Shown here piece by piece: positions 57,301 through 64,000 of a DNA stretch of 64,000 bases (the first letter of the stretch is position 1; each line of letters opens with the position of its first letter). The stretch covers positions 57,131,346-57,195,345 of the forward strand of contig NC_090324.1 of the NCBI RefSeq assembly GCF_040869045.1, given 5' to 3'. Made by a program: the position numbers and the translations under genes. Source of the DNA: Eurosta solidaginis. Taxonomy: Eukaryota > Arthropoda > Insecta > Diptera > Tephritidae. The notes under the pieces were generated by a model that worked only from the letters and a program-made list of their open reading frames with translations, was not told the origin of the DNA and did not search any database.

Positions 57301-59724
57301 AAGACTAGCACCGCCAAGACCCTGGGCATCCAGTGGAACGCCCTAACGGATACATTCTCGTATACCGCCGACTCAAATCCGGCATCCACTGCAGGCACGA
57401 AGCGGCAAATCCTCTCCTCTATTGCGAAACTTTTCGATCCCGCAGGGTGGCTGACGCCCATAATGATCCAAGCGAAGATGCTCATGCAAGAATTGTGGTT
57501 AGATGGGACCGAATGGGACGAGAAGGTTAAACCCATCCATCTAGCCAAATGGGCGCAGTTCTCTCAAAACCTTCCCTCTATCTCAGCCATCCAGATACCC
57601 CGATGGATGAATTTTACGCCCGATCAATACGTTGAGCTCCACGGATTCTGCGACGCCTCAGAAAAGGCTTATTGCGCAACCCTGTACCTAAGAAGTACCG
57701 TCGGTAATCAGGTCCACTCTCACCTTATAGTGTCCAAAGGCAAAGTGGCTCCTCTCAAAACTATTAGTCTGCCACGCCTGGAGCTATGCGGAGCGCTCTT
57801 ATTAGCAAAATTAGTCGCAGTAGTCCAACCCCATCTCGGCCTAAGTCAAAAAAAATTAATCATGTGGTCCGACTCGGAAATCGTGCTAGCCTGGCTGGAA
57901 AAGCCACCCCACTCGTGGAAAACTTACGTCTCTAACCGAACAGCGCAGATCATAGACCTCGTTGGAAATGTCCCTTGGCGACATGTGCGAAGCAAAGACA
58001 ACCCCGCGGATCTTGGAACCAGAGGATGCAGCCCCGACGATCTCTCTAACTCATCGCTATGGTGGAATGGCCGAGAGTGGCCTTCCCGACCCCCCGAGGA
58101 CTGGCCAACACCAACGGCCAGGAATATTGTACCCCCCGAACTTCGCCGAGTCGAATCACTGCATGCAGCGGAAGAGTCGGAAGACTTCTTGGAACGGTTC
58201 TCCTCCTATCCCCGCGCCCTACGCGTAACAGCGTACATGTTGAAGTTTGTAACTCGGCTGAGAAATGCTGTAGGAGGCAATCGTACCCCTAACGATCCCG
58301 CCCTCTCTTACGCCGACGTCATGCGCGCGAAAAACCGTCTGCTAAGCTTGACTCAGCCGAGATTCTTCGCTTCCGAAAGAGCCTCCCTCAAAAATTCAAA
58401 ACCAATCGGAAAGCGAAGTCCCCTACTGGCACTTGACCCCTTCCTGGATACAAACGGGATTCTCCGTGCCAACGGAAGATTAGTAAACGCCGACATGACC
58501 TACAATGAGTGTCATCCTATCATTCTCCCCGAAAAGGCTAGATTTACTACCCTTTATATAAGGTTTCTACACGAGAGCTTCCTCCATGCGGACCTCCGCC
58601 TCCTGCAACAAGCTATGAGGCAGGAATTCTATACCCCCCGACTCAAACCTCAGCTGAAAAAATGTATATTCCAATGTAAAGTCTGCACCATTCATAAGCG
58701 ACAAACGCAATCTCAAATAATGGCAGCTTTACCCCCCCAACGATGCACTTTCGCGCCCCCCTTCACTATTACTGGCGTAGACTTCGCCGGCCCGTTTCAC
58801 ATCAAAGCTTCGATGCTCCGATCTCCAACCGTCGTAAAAGGTTATGTGGCCGTTTTCGTTTGCTTCACTACCAAGGCGATCCACCTGGAATTGTGTTCGG
58901 ATCTCACTAGTAAGGCTTTTCTCGCTGCCTTCGCCCGGTTTGCAGGGCGTCGAGGGTACCCGAAGCAAATGATGAGCGACAACGGCACAACATTCATTGG
59001 TGCTAAGCGAGCTACCGAAGTAGAGTTCGTCACCTTCCTCAACGAAGTCTCGACAGATATTGTCCAAAAGTATGCGCCACAAGGCATCGATTGGAAATTT
59101 ATACCCCCCGGCGCACCCCACATGGGCGGATTATGGGAATCTGCCGTCAAAAGCTTTAAAACCCATTTTAAAAAGGTTGCCGGAACACACAGTTTCACCT
59201 TTGAAGAATTCTCAACTCTATTGATTCGTATCGAGGCCGTTCTCAATCCTCGCCCTATCTCCCCGCTTTCCCAGGACCCAGCGGATCTCACCGCCCTCAC
59301 ACCTGGCCACTTTCTCCGAGGCGCACCCCTCCTGGCCATCCCCGAGCCGAACTATGAACACCTCTCTATGATCAACCGTTGGGACCGGTTGAAAGTTTTA
59401 CATCACCAATTCAGCAAGCGCTGGAAGAATGACTATCTCATGGAGTTACATAATCGTTATCGATGGCAAACCGCTCAACCTCCCCCTAAAATCGGCGATC
59501 TAGTCGTCATTAAGGAAGACAACCTACCCCCTACCGAATGGCGCCTAGGACGCGTGGAAGACACCCATATAGGAAGAGACGGCCATATCCGAGTAGGTGA
59601 CGTACGCACGCAAAATGGTGTGCTCACCAGGCCTATCACAAAATTGTGTTTCCTGCCACCAGCGGAATTCGGCTCAGAACCCCACGGTTCCCTACAATCT
59701 CCCCAACCAACTACAGTCCACTAA
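54397..59724 (+). CDS. BEL/Pao Gag-Pol polyprotein, intact
   Basis: A 1775-residue uninterrupted polyprotein in the normal range for BEL/Pao. By approximate residue: Gag with the DUF1759-type capsid region (118-270; [20 protein letters not shown]); zinc module (354-418; CRKCKQN..., [27 protein letters not shown]); aspartic protease (475-640; [12 protein letters not shown] near 492); reverse transcriptase (740-930; [33 protein letters not shown] near 907); Pao-type region (990-1070; [16 protein letters not shown]); RNase H (1080-1210; [18 protein letters not shown]); integrase zinc finger (1391-1435; CKVCTIHK), core with Asp (GVDFAGPF, 1460), Asp (MSDNGTTF, 1526) and Glu ([12 protein letters not shown], 1577); DUF5641-like end (1665-1765). 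All catalytic residues I can check are present. Confidence 0.97.
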   Translation: MATVVVNKFISETDLFTDYCARFGTTQIEDNTEASLKIKDKNIDVFWERVQSAYDAVVESDDNDLPKDFKASAFNKYRACLIAYEDTKARIGDQLQLRVLSNPVPATTTTPQENSGMHLKVPACDTEVFYGSYDQWPSFRDMFTAVYINHPKLSSAQKLYHLRYKTQGKAGQIVKQFPLSDDNFALAWEALKSRYENKRVLVDNQIKFLMNLKPIPTENSEDIQRLQSSVNNCLQILATQQVSTDSWDPILIYLVTSKLPENTVALWEQSLSSRRDLPNWSQMDQFLTTRYEIVERVDQWPPAKTRYNPPSTNFSKPPTSQNNPQFRQAQTPNQNRNPRRTTTTHVAEHQKVYACRKCKQNSHKLQSCLHYKKLAIPERKKFVRESNLCENCLSQTHLVKDCTSTGTCLYCQGRHNSTLHDTGISHQTNGRRRTAAQVATTQDVTNPDPNEELPTTSNAARIQSLHAENDSKIILPTAIVSIEHRGDCFRLRALVDQGSERSFISSKAQIKLGLPYTHSLFEISGMGGGVVQTSNKLCSLTLVSNDHKVKIKAQAIVLPRLTRQLPTLTLNNDQMRKWSHLKLADQNTQNPSQIDLVLGSDLIPQIMLNDIEKISPTLLAQNTIFGWIISSQTPEKVGSHSSQAWEVTNVQLNEQLRQFWEIEEIPRVRVETPEDKMCEDFYQSTTTRVDDGRYMVRLPFKPTFPNDVDLGQSRTAALRQFHGMERSLSKKGDLKQQYDQVLEEYLSLGHMEECSPNEIESLGKYCSFYLPHHAFVRPDKKTTKVRVVFNASKKSGSGHSLNDVLCTGPTLQPDLRLMLLKWRTYKYAFNGDVEKMYRQILLHPDDRDYQRIIFRTPEHSPIKDYKLKTITFGVNCAPFLAIRTLHEMAKDIADSHPRAAPILKSETYVDDILSGSHDLLSAEQSLTETIDALNSAGFPLKKITANHPNILQKISKTDFLETNFLEFEKTSTAKTLGIQWNALTDTFSYTADSNPASTAGTKRQILSSIAKLFDPAGWLTPIMIQAKMLMQELWLDGTEWDEKVKPIHLAKWAQFSQNLPSISAIQIPRWMNFTPDQYVELHGFCDASEKAYCATLYLRSTVGNQVHSHLIVSKGKVAPLKTISLPRLELCGALLLAKLVAVVQPHLGLSQKKLIMWSDSEIVLAWLEKPPHSWKTYVSNRTAQIIDLVGNVPWRHVRSKDNPADLGTRGCSPDDLSNSSLWWNGREWPSRPPEDWPTPTARNIVPPELRRVESLHAAEESEDFLERFSSYPRALRVTAYMLKFVTRLRNAVGGNRTPNDPALSYADVMRAKNRLLSLTQPRFFASERASLKNSKPIGKRSPLLALDPFLDTNGILRANGRLVNADMTYNECHPIILPEKARFTTLYIRFLHESFLHADLRLLQQAMRQEFYTPRLKPQLKKCIFQCKVCTIHKRQTQSQIMAALPPQRCTFAPPFTITGVDFAGPFHIKASMLRSPTVVKGYVAVFVCFTTKAIHLELCSDLTSKAFLAAFARFAGRRGYPKQMMSDNGTTFIGAKRATEVEFVTFLNEVSTDIVQKYAPQGIDWKFIPPGAPHMGGLWESAVKSFKTHFKKVAGTHSFTFEEFSTLLIRIEAVLNPRPISPLSQDPADLTALTPGHFLRGAPLLAIPEPNYEHLSMINRWDRLKVLHHQFSKRWKNDYLMELHNRYRWQTAQPPPKIGDLVVIKEDNLPPTEWRLGRVEDTHIGRDGHIRVGDVRTQNGVLTRPITKLCFLPPAEFGSEPHGSLQSPQPTTVH

Positions 59725-59834
59725 GCTTAACTATTGACACCATCTCAGAACATAACTGAACCATCCCGCATCTCTCACAATCAGCCTCTAACCTGGCGAT
59801 TCCTCTCAGACATACCACTAATGTGCATTCATAT
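59725..59834. other. Intergenic gap between gag-pol and ORF3
   Basis: Short, pyrimidine-rich, no frame. It contains the approach to the ORF3 splice acceptor. Confidence 0.5.
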
Positions 59835-59849
59835 CCTCTCCTTTCACAG
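59835..59849 (+). promoter_or_regulatory. Candidate splice acceptor at the ORF3 start
   Basis: A pyrimidine tract, CCTCTCCTTTCACAG, ends at 59849 and the next three bases are the ORF3 ATG. Acceptor and start codon abut exactly, as expected for a spliced subgenomic message. Confidence 0.6.
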
Positions 59850-60431
59850 ATGGATCGTCAGCGCCCTCCGGTTCCCACACCGCGTCGCTCGCTGGAATCG
59901 CGAGTCGTAGTACCCGCAGCCCCGACACGTCGCATCACCCCCGCGGTGGCTGATTACCGCAAATGTCGTCTCTGTTTGCAGCATCACGCGCTTTTGGTGT
60001 GCCCTCTCTTTCAGGCAATGCCCACGCATCAGCGGTTGGTTATAGTCAAGGCACACCAATTCTGTAGCAACTGTTTGGCATTATCGCATCGGACCAACCA
60101 ATGCACATCTACTGAACGATGCCGGGACTGCGGGGGCTTCCACCACACCATGCTACACGGCGGCACCGGAGGCCGCCAAGCACCCACCGAAGAGGAGTCT
60201 CATCAACAACCACGGCCGCCAAGCACCCACCGAAGAGGAGTCTCATCAACAACCGCCGCCGCGTCGCTACACATCACCGTCGTCGTCGTCAACAGCAGCC
60301 TGCGAGGTCGCCTCAGCGCGCGCCTACCGCGCATCCAACCCCGCGACGCAGCGTCGAAGAGCGTACCATCCGGTGCACCGCGACCGGCTTGCGCACCGCC
60401 ACATACAAAACGAAGGTGGGAAAAACCCTGA
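59850..60431 (+). CDS. ORF3: basic zinc-knuckle accessory protein
   Basis: 193 codons from the ATG next to the acceptor. The N-terminus is Pro/Arg-rich (MDRQRPPVPTPRRSLE). Residues 39-103 hold a Cys/His module: C39-x2-C42, C51, C72-x2-C75, H80, C85, C91-x2-C94, then HHTMLH. Its order and the text CTST-x2-C-x2-C-x4-H-x3-H match the zinc module of the same element's Gag, so it is a diverged second nucleocapsid-like domain, not an envelope: no signal peptide or membrane segment is seen. A 43-bp tandem duplication at 60171-60256 shifts the reading frame. The C-terminus written here is probably not original; another frame ends at 60484 (VRALQELKHTLGA), just before the LTR. Likely role: nucleic acid binding. 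Confidence 0.7.
   Translation: MDRQRPPVPTPRRSLESRVVVPAAPTRRITPAVADYRKCRLCLQHHALLVCPLFQAMPTHQRLVIVKAHQFCSNCLALSHRTNQCTSTERCRDCGGFHHTMLHGGTGGRQAPTEEESHQQPRPPSTHRRGVSSTTAAASLHITVVVVNSSLRGRLSARLPRIQPRDAASKSVPSGAPRPACAPPHTKRRWEKP
60171..60256 (+). repeat. 43-bp tandem duplication inside ORF3
   Basis: Two 43-bp units starting GGCCGCCAAGCACCCACCG at 60171 and 60214, differing at one base near the end. 43 is not a multiple of three, so the duplication changes the frame. Confidence 0.9.
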
Positions 60432-60504
60432 TCCAGGAAGCAGTACGCGCCTTGCAGGAACTGAAGCACACATTAGGCGCTTAGTGCGCCTAGGCGGCCC
60501 AGGA

Positions 60505-61307
60505 TGTTTACGCGGCGTAGGCTGCCACTCGTCCCATCTCCCCCTTGTACATACGTATATCGATGAATTTATATATATTCCGTATCTTGTACTGTATTTT
60601 ATTATGGAATTGTATTATAGTGAATTACCCGCATAATCCATGAATTGTATTTACCCTTTAAATTCCCTATTGGGAACACTAATGGACGTGTGGCAGCCTC
60701 CACCGCGAAAATCCTCCAAATTTAATTCGCCGCAAATGGAGGATGGCGATATGGCATGATCGTCCATCTGTCAGAAAAACCACCACCTTTGTATCAAAAA
60801 AAAAACACAATTGTCATCTGAAAAAGTTCACACGCTTTTGTAAAAATTTCCTTGTTTTTTATGCAAAACAATACCTTTGATTATTATATATATTTTGCGA
60901 TCATACGAAGTAACAAGTTTCATACGGTTTCATTGGCATTTTTCTCGATATTGATTTGTGATATTGCGGTCCTGTACCTATTGTTATTACATCTCAAAAA
61001 GCAGTAATTAATCACTAATAAATAAGTGTGTGATACTGAAACGAGTGTTTTCTTCGAGCTGCAATTTTAAACGGATACAAAATTCTTTGACTACCTAAGC
61101 CCAATACGCAGAGAATAATACGCCGGGATCATCATCTGCTCAAGTTTCTGATCACTGGAAGTGCGGACAGTGGACAAGGCTGCATATCATATCCTTTTGT
61201 CGGCTATCTGGTGTATTTTGCCACACAACTCGGTGCTCACCCGCATACGTATTGATACTTTACATTGCCATAATCTCCATCGTGTACACAATACCAGGTA
61301 ATTTGCT
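60505..61307 (+). repeat. 3' LTR of the intact BEL element
   Basis: 803 bp matching 52946-53748 with no indels and about nine substitutions. It is preceded by AGGCGGCCCAGGA, the probable polypurine site. It ends directly at non-LTR ORF1 coding sequence. Confidence 0.92.
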
Positions 61308-61811
61308 GCCGCCGGTGCTGCTTTCGCTGCTACTGCTAATGTTGCGTGCTCTAAAGCTCTTAACAGTCATAACAAAAATTTGAGAAAGGGTGATAGTGAT
61401 ACAGCTGATGCCAGCTCTGCCGATCTCGGCATTAAGAAAAATAGGGAGAAAAGCGCAACAAAGAATGCAAAGAGTCGTAGAGTTGTTGTTGGATGCAATT
61501 TGAGCGAAGAACTTGCTGTTGCTTCTCCCATAAAATGGTTACACTTGGCTTCGTTTAAACCGTCAGTGACTGCTAATGATATAGTGGAATACGTCTCCAA
61601 GCATACGTCAATTAAATCATCAAACTTATATTGTAATGCGCTTATTAAAAGAGGTATCGATACTAACTCTTTAAGAAGAGTAAATTTTAAACTTGGAACC
61701 TCTCCTATACTTTGCGATAAGCTTTTAAGCTCTAACATTTGGCCAGCCAATGTAACAGTGCAGCCGTTTAAATTTTTTCAAAAGCGGGGAGAGGCAGCAA
61801 CAATAACATAA
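61308..61811 (+). CDS. Non-LTR ORF1, C-terminal part
   Basis: Open from the LTR junction (61308) to TAA 61809-61811; the N-terminus is missing. An Ala-rich then Lys/Ser-rich stretch leads to a globular domain (KWLHLASFKPSVTANDIVEY, then RRVNFKLGTSPILCDKLLS and IWPANVTVQPFKFF). This is the RRM-like C-terminal domain of Jockey/CR1-type ORF1 proteins, which bind element RNA. A CCHC knuckle is not visible. ORF2 follows in another frame with almost no gap. Confidence 0.75.
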   Translation, partial: AAGAAFAATANVACSKALNSHNKNLRKGDSDTADASSADLGIKKNREKSATKNAKSRRVVVGCNLSEELAVASPIKWLHLASFKPSVTANDIVEYVSKHTSIKSSNLYCNALIKRGIDTNSLRRVNFKLGTSPILCDKLLSSNIWPANVTVQPFKFFQKRGEAATIT

Positions 61812-61885
61812 ATGTTGTGGTGCCGCAAAATATCAACGTATCAATTAGCTCAAAATACTCTTTATACTATCAGAACGTTGGTGGC

Positions 61886-64000
61886 ATGCGCACCAAAGCG
61901 GGCCAAACTCGTCGCGATACATCATTGCATGAATATGACTTCGTGGCTATTACTGAAACTTGGCTAAACTGTGCCATATCTTCAAGCGAATACTTCGATG
62001 ATCACTATAATGTGTACCGAAAGGATCGGGATGTTCTAGCTACTGGGCACGAGAAGGGTGGTGGTGTTTTACTGGCTGTAAGAGCACATTTGTGCAGTAA
62101 CGCAATCAGTCTTGATTTATCCGATGGGTTGTTAGATCAAATCTGTGTTGGAGTTAAATTTACTAGCAACAAATCATTAATACTTTTAGTTTCTTATATT
62201 CCTCCTGGTAGTGATATAGAAATGTATGTAAAACATTTAGAAAATGTGATTGCAATCTCAAATTCTCTAAAGTCTGGTGATGAAATTATTTTCTTAGGCG
62301 ACTTTAATGTACCCAATATCTCTTGGGAAAATCATAATAAAACTTTAATACCGCATAATCTCAGCTCCAGCGTCGAAATCTATGTCGTAAGCACTTTGCT
62401 CTCTCATGGTTTCCTGCAACGTAACGGAGTTCAGAATGACAATAATAAAATCCTAGATCTAATATTTGTTACTAATAATTTAAAAGTATCATGCCATGAA
62501 TGTCTATCTCCAATTTTGAATAATAGTTTTCATCATAAGGCTATTTTTCTTAGTATTATGTTTTATAGTTTCGATACCGTAAAAGATGAACCACTAGCTC
62601 GGCGTGATTACATGAGTGCCGATTATGAGTCTATAAATAATTTTTTGCACTGTTCCAATTGGGAGTTTCTGAAAAATTCCGGCTGTCCCAATACTTCTTA
62701 CGAGATATTGTGTTCCATTTTTTCTGAAGCCATCTCTAATTTTGTTCCCCTAAAAAGATGCGCAGCTAAAAACAAGCCACCTTGGTTCAATCTAAGACTC
62801 TCTAACTTGAGAAATAAAAAGAATAAGGCTTTTAAGAAGTTCAAGAATAATAGTTCTGAAATCAATCGTCTTAACTTCATTCATTTAAGAAAGGAGTATG
62901 ATCATCTTCATAACTTCTTATTTAGGCACTATATGTATACCGTTGAAACGAATTTAAAGTCCAATCCGAGAGGATTTTGGAAATTCATAGATTCCAGGAG
63001 GAAAACAAATGGATTCCCAACGAACTTGGAATATGATGGCGCTATCTCTGATAATACTGTCGAGTCCTGCGACTTGTTTGCAAAGTTTTTTCAGAAAGTT
63101 TATGAGAATCATAGCATTCCTATATCGCCTACATTTCATTCCATACCTTTACCTTTTATAACCTCCTTTTCAATCGCCGAAGAGGATGTACTATCCGCTA
63201 TTTCATCGCTAAAGTCCAGTTCCAAACATGACTCCGAGGGATTTGCGCCTATATTTTTCAAGCGTTGCTGCTATACTGTAGCTAATCCCATATCCCAGCT
63301 TTTCCAGCATTGTATCAATAAGGGTACTTTCCTCGACCAGTGGAAGTTATGTCACATTGTTCCGGTCTTTAAGTCTGGTGATCGTAATGATGTTTGTAAT
63401 TATAGGCCTATCGTTATACAGGGGACACTGGCCAAATTGCTCGACTACATAATCCAATCAAAGTTATTTGACCATGTTCGGGATTTTATCTCTAAAGATC
63501 AACACGGCTTCTTTCCTGGAAGATCAACCTGTTCGAACTTGACCCTATTATCGAATAGTATAGTGGGTGCGTTCGGAAAGCAGGCACAACTTGATGTGAT
63601 TTACACAGACTTCTCCAAAGCCTTCGATAAGGTATGTCATACCATACTTTTGCAGAAGTTACGAAGTTACGGAGTTAGTGGCATTCTCATTAATTTCTTC
63701 GCTAGTTTTCTGTCAAACAGGAAACTATTTATTAAGTTAGGGAATACAACCTCAAGACTATTTATCGACGCGTGGTCAGGTATACCTCAGGGTACTCACT
63801 GCGGACCACTGCTATTTCTTTTATTTATTAACGACCTACCGAATTGCTTTAAATTCGCTAAGTGCCTAATGTTCGCGGATGACGTCAAACTTTTTTGTAC
63901 CGTTCGTGATGCAAGTGATAGCCATAAGTTACAAGTCGATCTCAATTCACTGAATCAGTGGTGCACTTTGAATTGTCTCAAACTGAACATCAATAAATGC
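61886..64000 (+). CDS. Non-LTR ORF2: endonuclease and reverse transcriptase, open at window end
   Basis: An open frame of 705 codons from ATG 61886 to the window edge with no stop; the frame is already open from 61811. Endonuclease: FVAITETWLN (residues 19-28), FLGDFNVP (about 136), ILDLIFVTNN (about 189), and FHHKA where SDH is usual (about 216). Reverse transcriptase: VFKSGDRNDVCNYRPI (about 494), IYTDFSKAFDKV (about 572), SGIPQGTHCGPLLF (about 632; the usual motif is QGS-x-LGP), FADDVKLF (about 663). It fits the Jockey/CR1 group. The C-terminal third lies outside the window. With ORF1 it would form a two-gene non-LTR element, possibly young. Confidence 0.9.
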   Translation, partial: MRTKAGQTRRDTSLHEYDFVAITETWLNCAISSSEYFDDHYNVYRKDRDVLATGHEKGGGVLLAVRAHLCSNAISLDLSDGLLDQICVGVKFTSNKSLILLVSYIPPGSDIEMYVKHLENVIAISNSLKSGDEIIFLGDFNVPNISWENHNKTLIPHNLSSSVEIYVVSTLLSHGFLQRNGVQNDNNKILDLIFVTNNLKVSCHECLSPILNNSFHHKAIFLSIMFYSFDTVKDEPLARRDYMSADYESINNFLHCSNWEFLKNSGCPNTSYEILCSIFSEAISNFVPLKRCAAKNKPPWFNLRLSNLRNKKNKAFKKFKNNSSEINRLNFIHLRKEYDHLHNFLFRHYMYTVETNLKSNPRGFWKFIDSRRKTNGFPTNLEYDGAISDNTVESCDLFAKFFQKVYENHSIPISPTFHSIPLPFITSFSIAEEDVLSAISSLKSSSKHDSEGFAPIFFKRCCYTVANPISQLFQHCINKGTFLDQWKLCHIVPVFKSGDRNDVCNYRPIVIQGTLAKLLDYIIQSKLFDHVRDFISKDQHGFFPGRSTCSNLTLLSNSIVGAFGKQAQLDVIYTDFSKAFDKVCHTILLQKLRSYGVSGILINFFASFLSNRKLFIKLGNTTSRLFIDAWSGIPQGTHCGPLLFLLFINDLPNCFKFAKCLMFADDVKLFCTVRDASDSHKLQVDLNSLNQWCTLNCLKLNINKC

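Larger units (their letters stand above)
52946..61307 (+). mobile_element. BEL/Pao retrotransposon with intact gag-pol and a third ORF
   Basis: An 8.36-kb element bounded by 803-bp direct repeats (52946-53748 and 60505-61307) of equal length, with about nine mismatches counted by eye. Order: LTR, leader, gag-pol 54397-59724, ORF3 59850-60431, LTR. No target duplication is visible, and left and right flanks come from unrelated sequences, so one end has been rearranged or truncated. It is much more GC-rich than the surrounding old nests, consistent with a recent arrival. Confidence 0.92.

Noticed and set aside
58729..59339. Minus-strand ORFs of 130-165 codons over the intact pol
   Set aside because: They are antisense shadows in a GC-rich coding region; the plus frame has all integrase motifs.
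59850..60431. ORF3 as an envelope gene
   Set aside because: No signal peptide, membrane segment or fusion-like stretch; the only domain is a zinc-knuckle module.
60119..60636. Alternative frames over the ORF3 end as separate genes
   Set aside because: They overlap the ORF3 region and are best explained as displaced parts of ORF3 after the 43-bp duplication; the frame to 60636 runs into the LTR.

Overview
The window looks like a transposon graveyard from a higher dipteran. A tephritid fruit fly is my best guess. The evidence is eukaryotic retroelement families only (Ty3/Gypsy, BEL/Pao, RTE-type and Jockey/CR1-type non-LTR), an AT-rich background, and a dispersed tandem-repeat element and a tRNA-type SINE body that I recognise from memory as common tephritid repeats. 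I see no host gene, tRNA, rRNA, CRISPR array or bacterial operon.

Layout. 1-1230: broken ORF1 of a non-LTR element. 1231-1484: inverted tail of the tandem-repeat element (called element E here). 1485-1766: unexplained. 1767-21540: nest N1, made of an antisense RTE element, the pol half and 3' LTR of a BEL element, and a Ty3/Gypsy element interrupted by E copy 1, whose ~127-bp array runs about 6.2 kb; it closes with the Gypsy LTR and leader. 21541-34297: nest N2. It shares the Gypsy LTR and leader with N1 and carries a two-LTR BEL element with target duplication ACGCA, then Gypsy gag split by E copy 2, then protease. 34298-34577: antisense SINE fragment. 34578-52768: nest N3, largely a duplicate of N1 (BEL gag, antisense RTE, BEL pol, Gypsy with E copy 3, LTR, leader). 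52946-61307: a young BEL/Pao element with an intact 1775-codon gag-pol frame and a third ORF. 61308-64000: a non-LTR element with the ORF1 end and an ORF2 still open at the window edge.

How the parts relate. In all three nests the BEL 3' LTR joins Gypsy sequence at the same point, just upstream of gag, so one BEL-in-Gypsy composite was copied rather than three insertions having occurred. N1 and N2 share a single Gypsy LTR, the product expected from unequal recombination between LTRs. N1 and N3 differ by several percent up to about 6610 (41650 in N3) and by only about 0.5% after that. Their E arrays differ by about 3.6 kb, roughly 28 repeat units arranged as higher-order blocks.

The most interesting candidate system is the 52946-61307 BEL element. 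A consensus splice donor in its leader and a consensus acceptor placed exactly before the ORF3 start codon suggest that a spliced message makes a small zinc-knuckle protein. Its Cys/His pattern matches the nucleocapsid module of the same element's Gag. Two further items deserve attention: the tandem-repeat element E, for which an empty-site comparison is possible inside this window, and two small leader ORFs upstream of Gypsy gag, one encoding a probable membrane protein. All coordinates and counts were read by eye.
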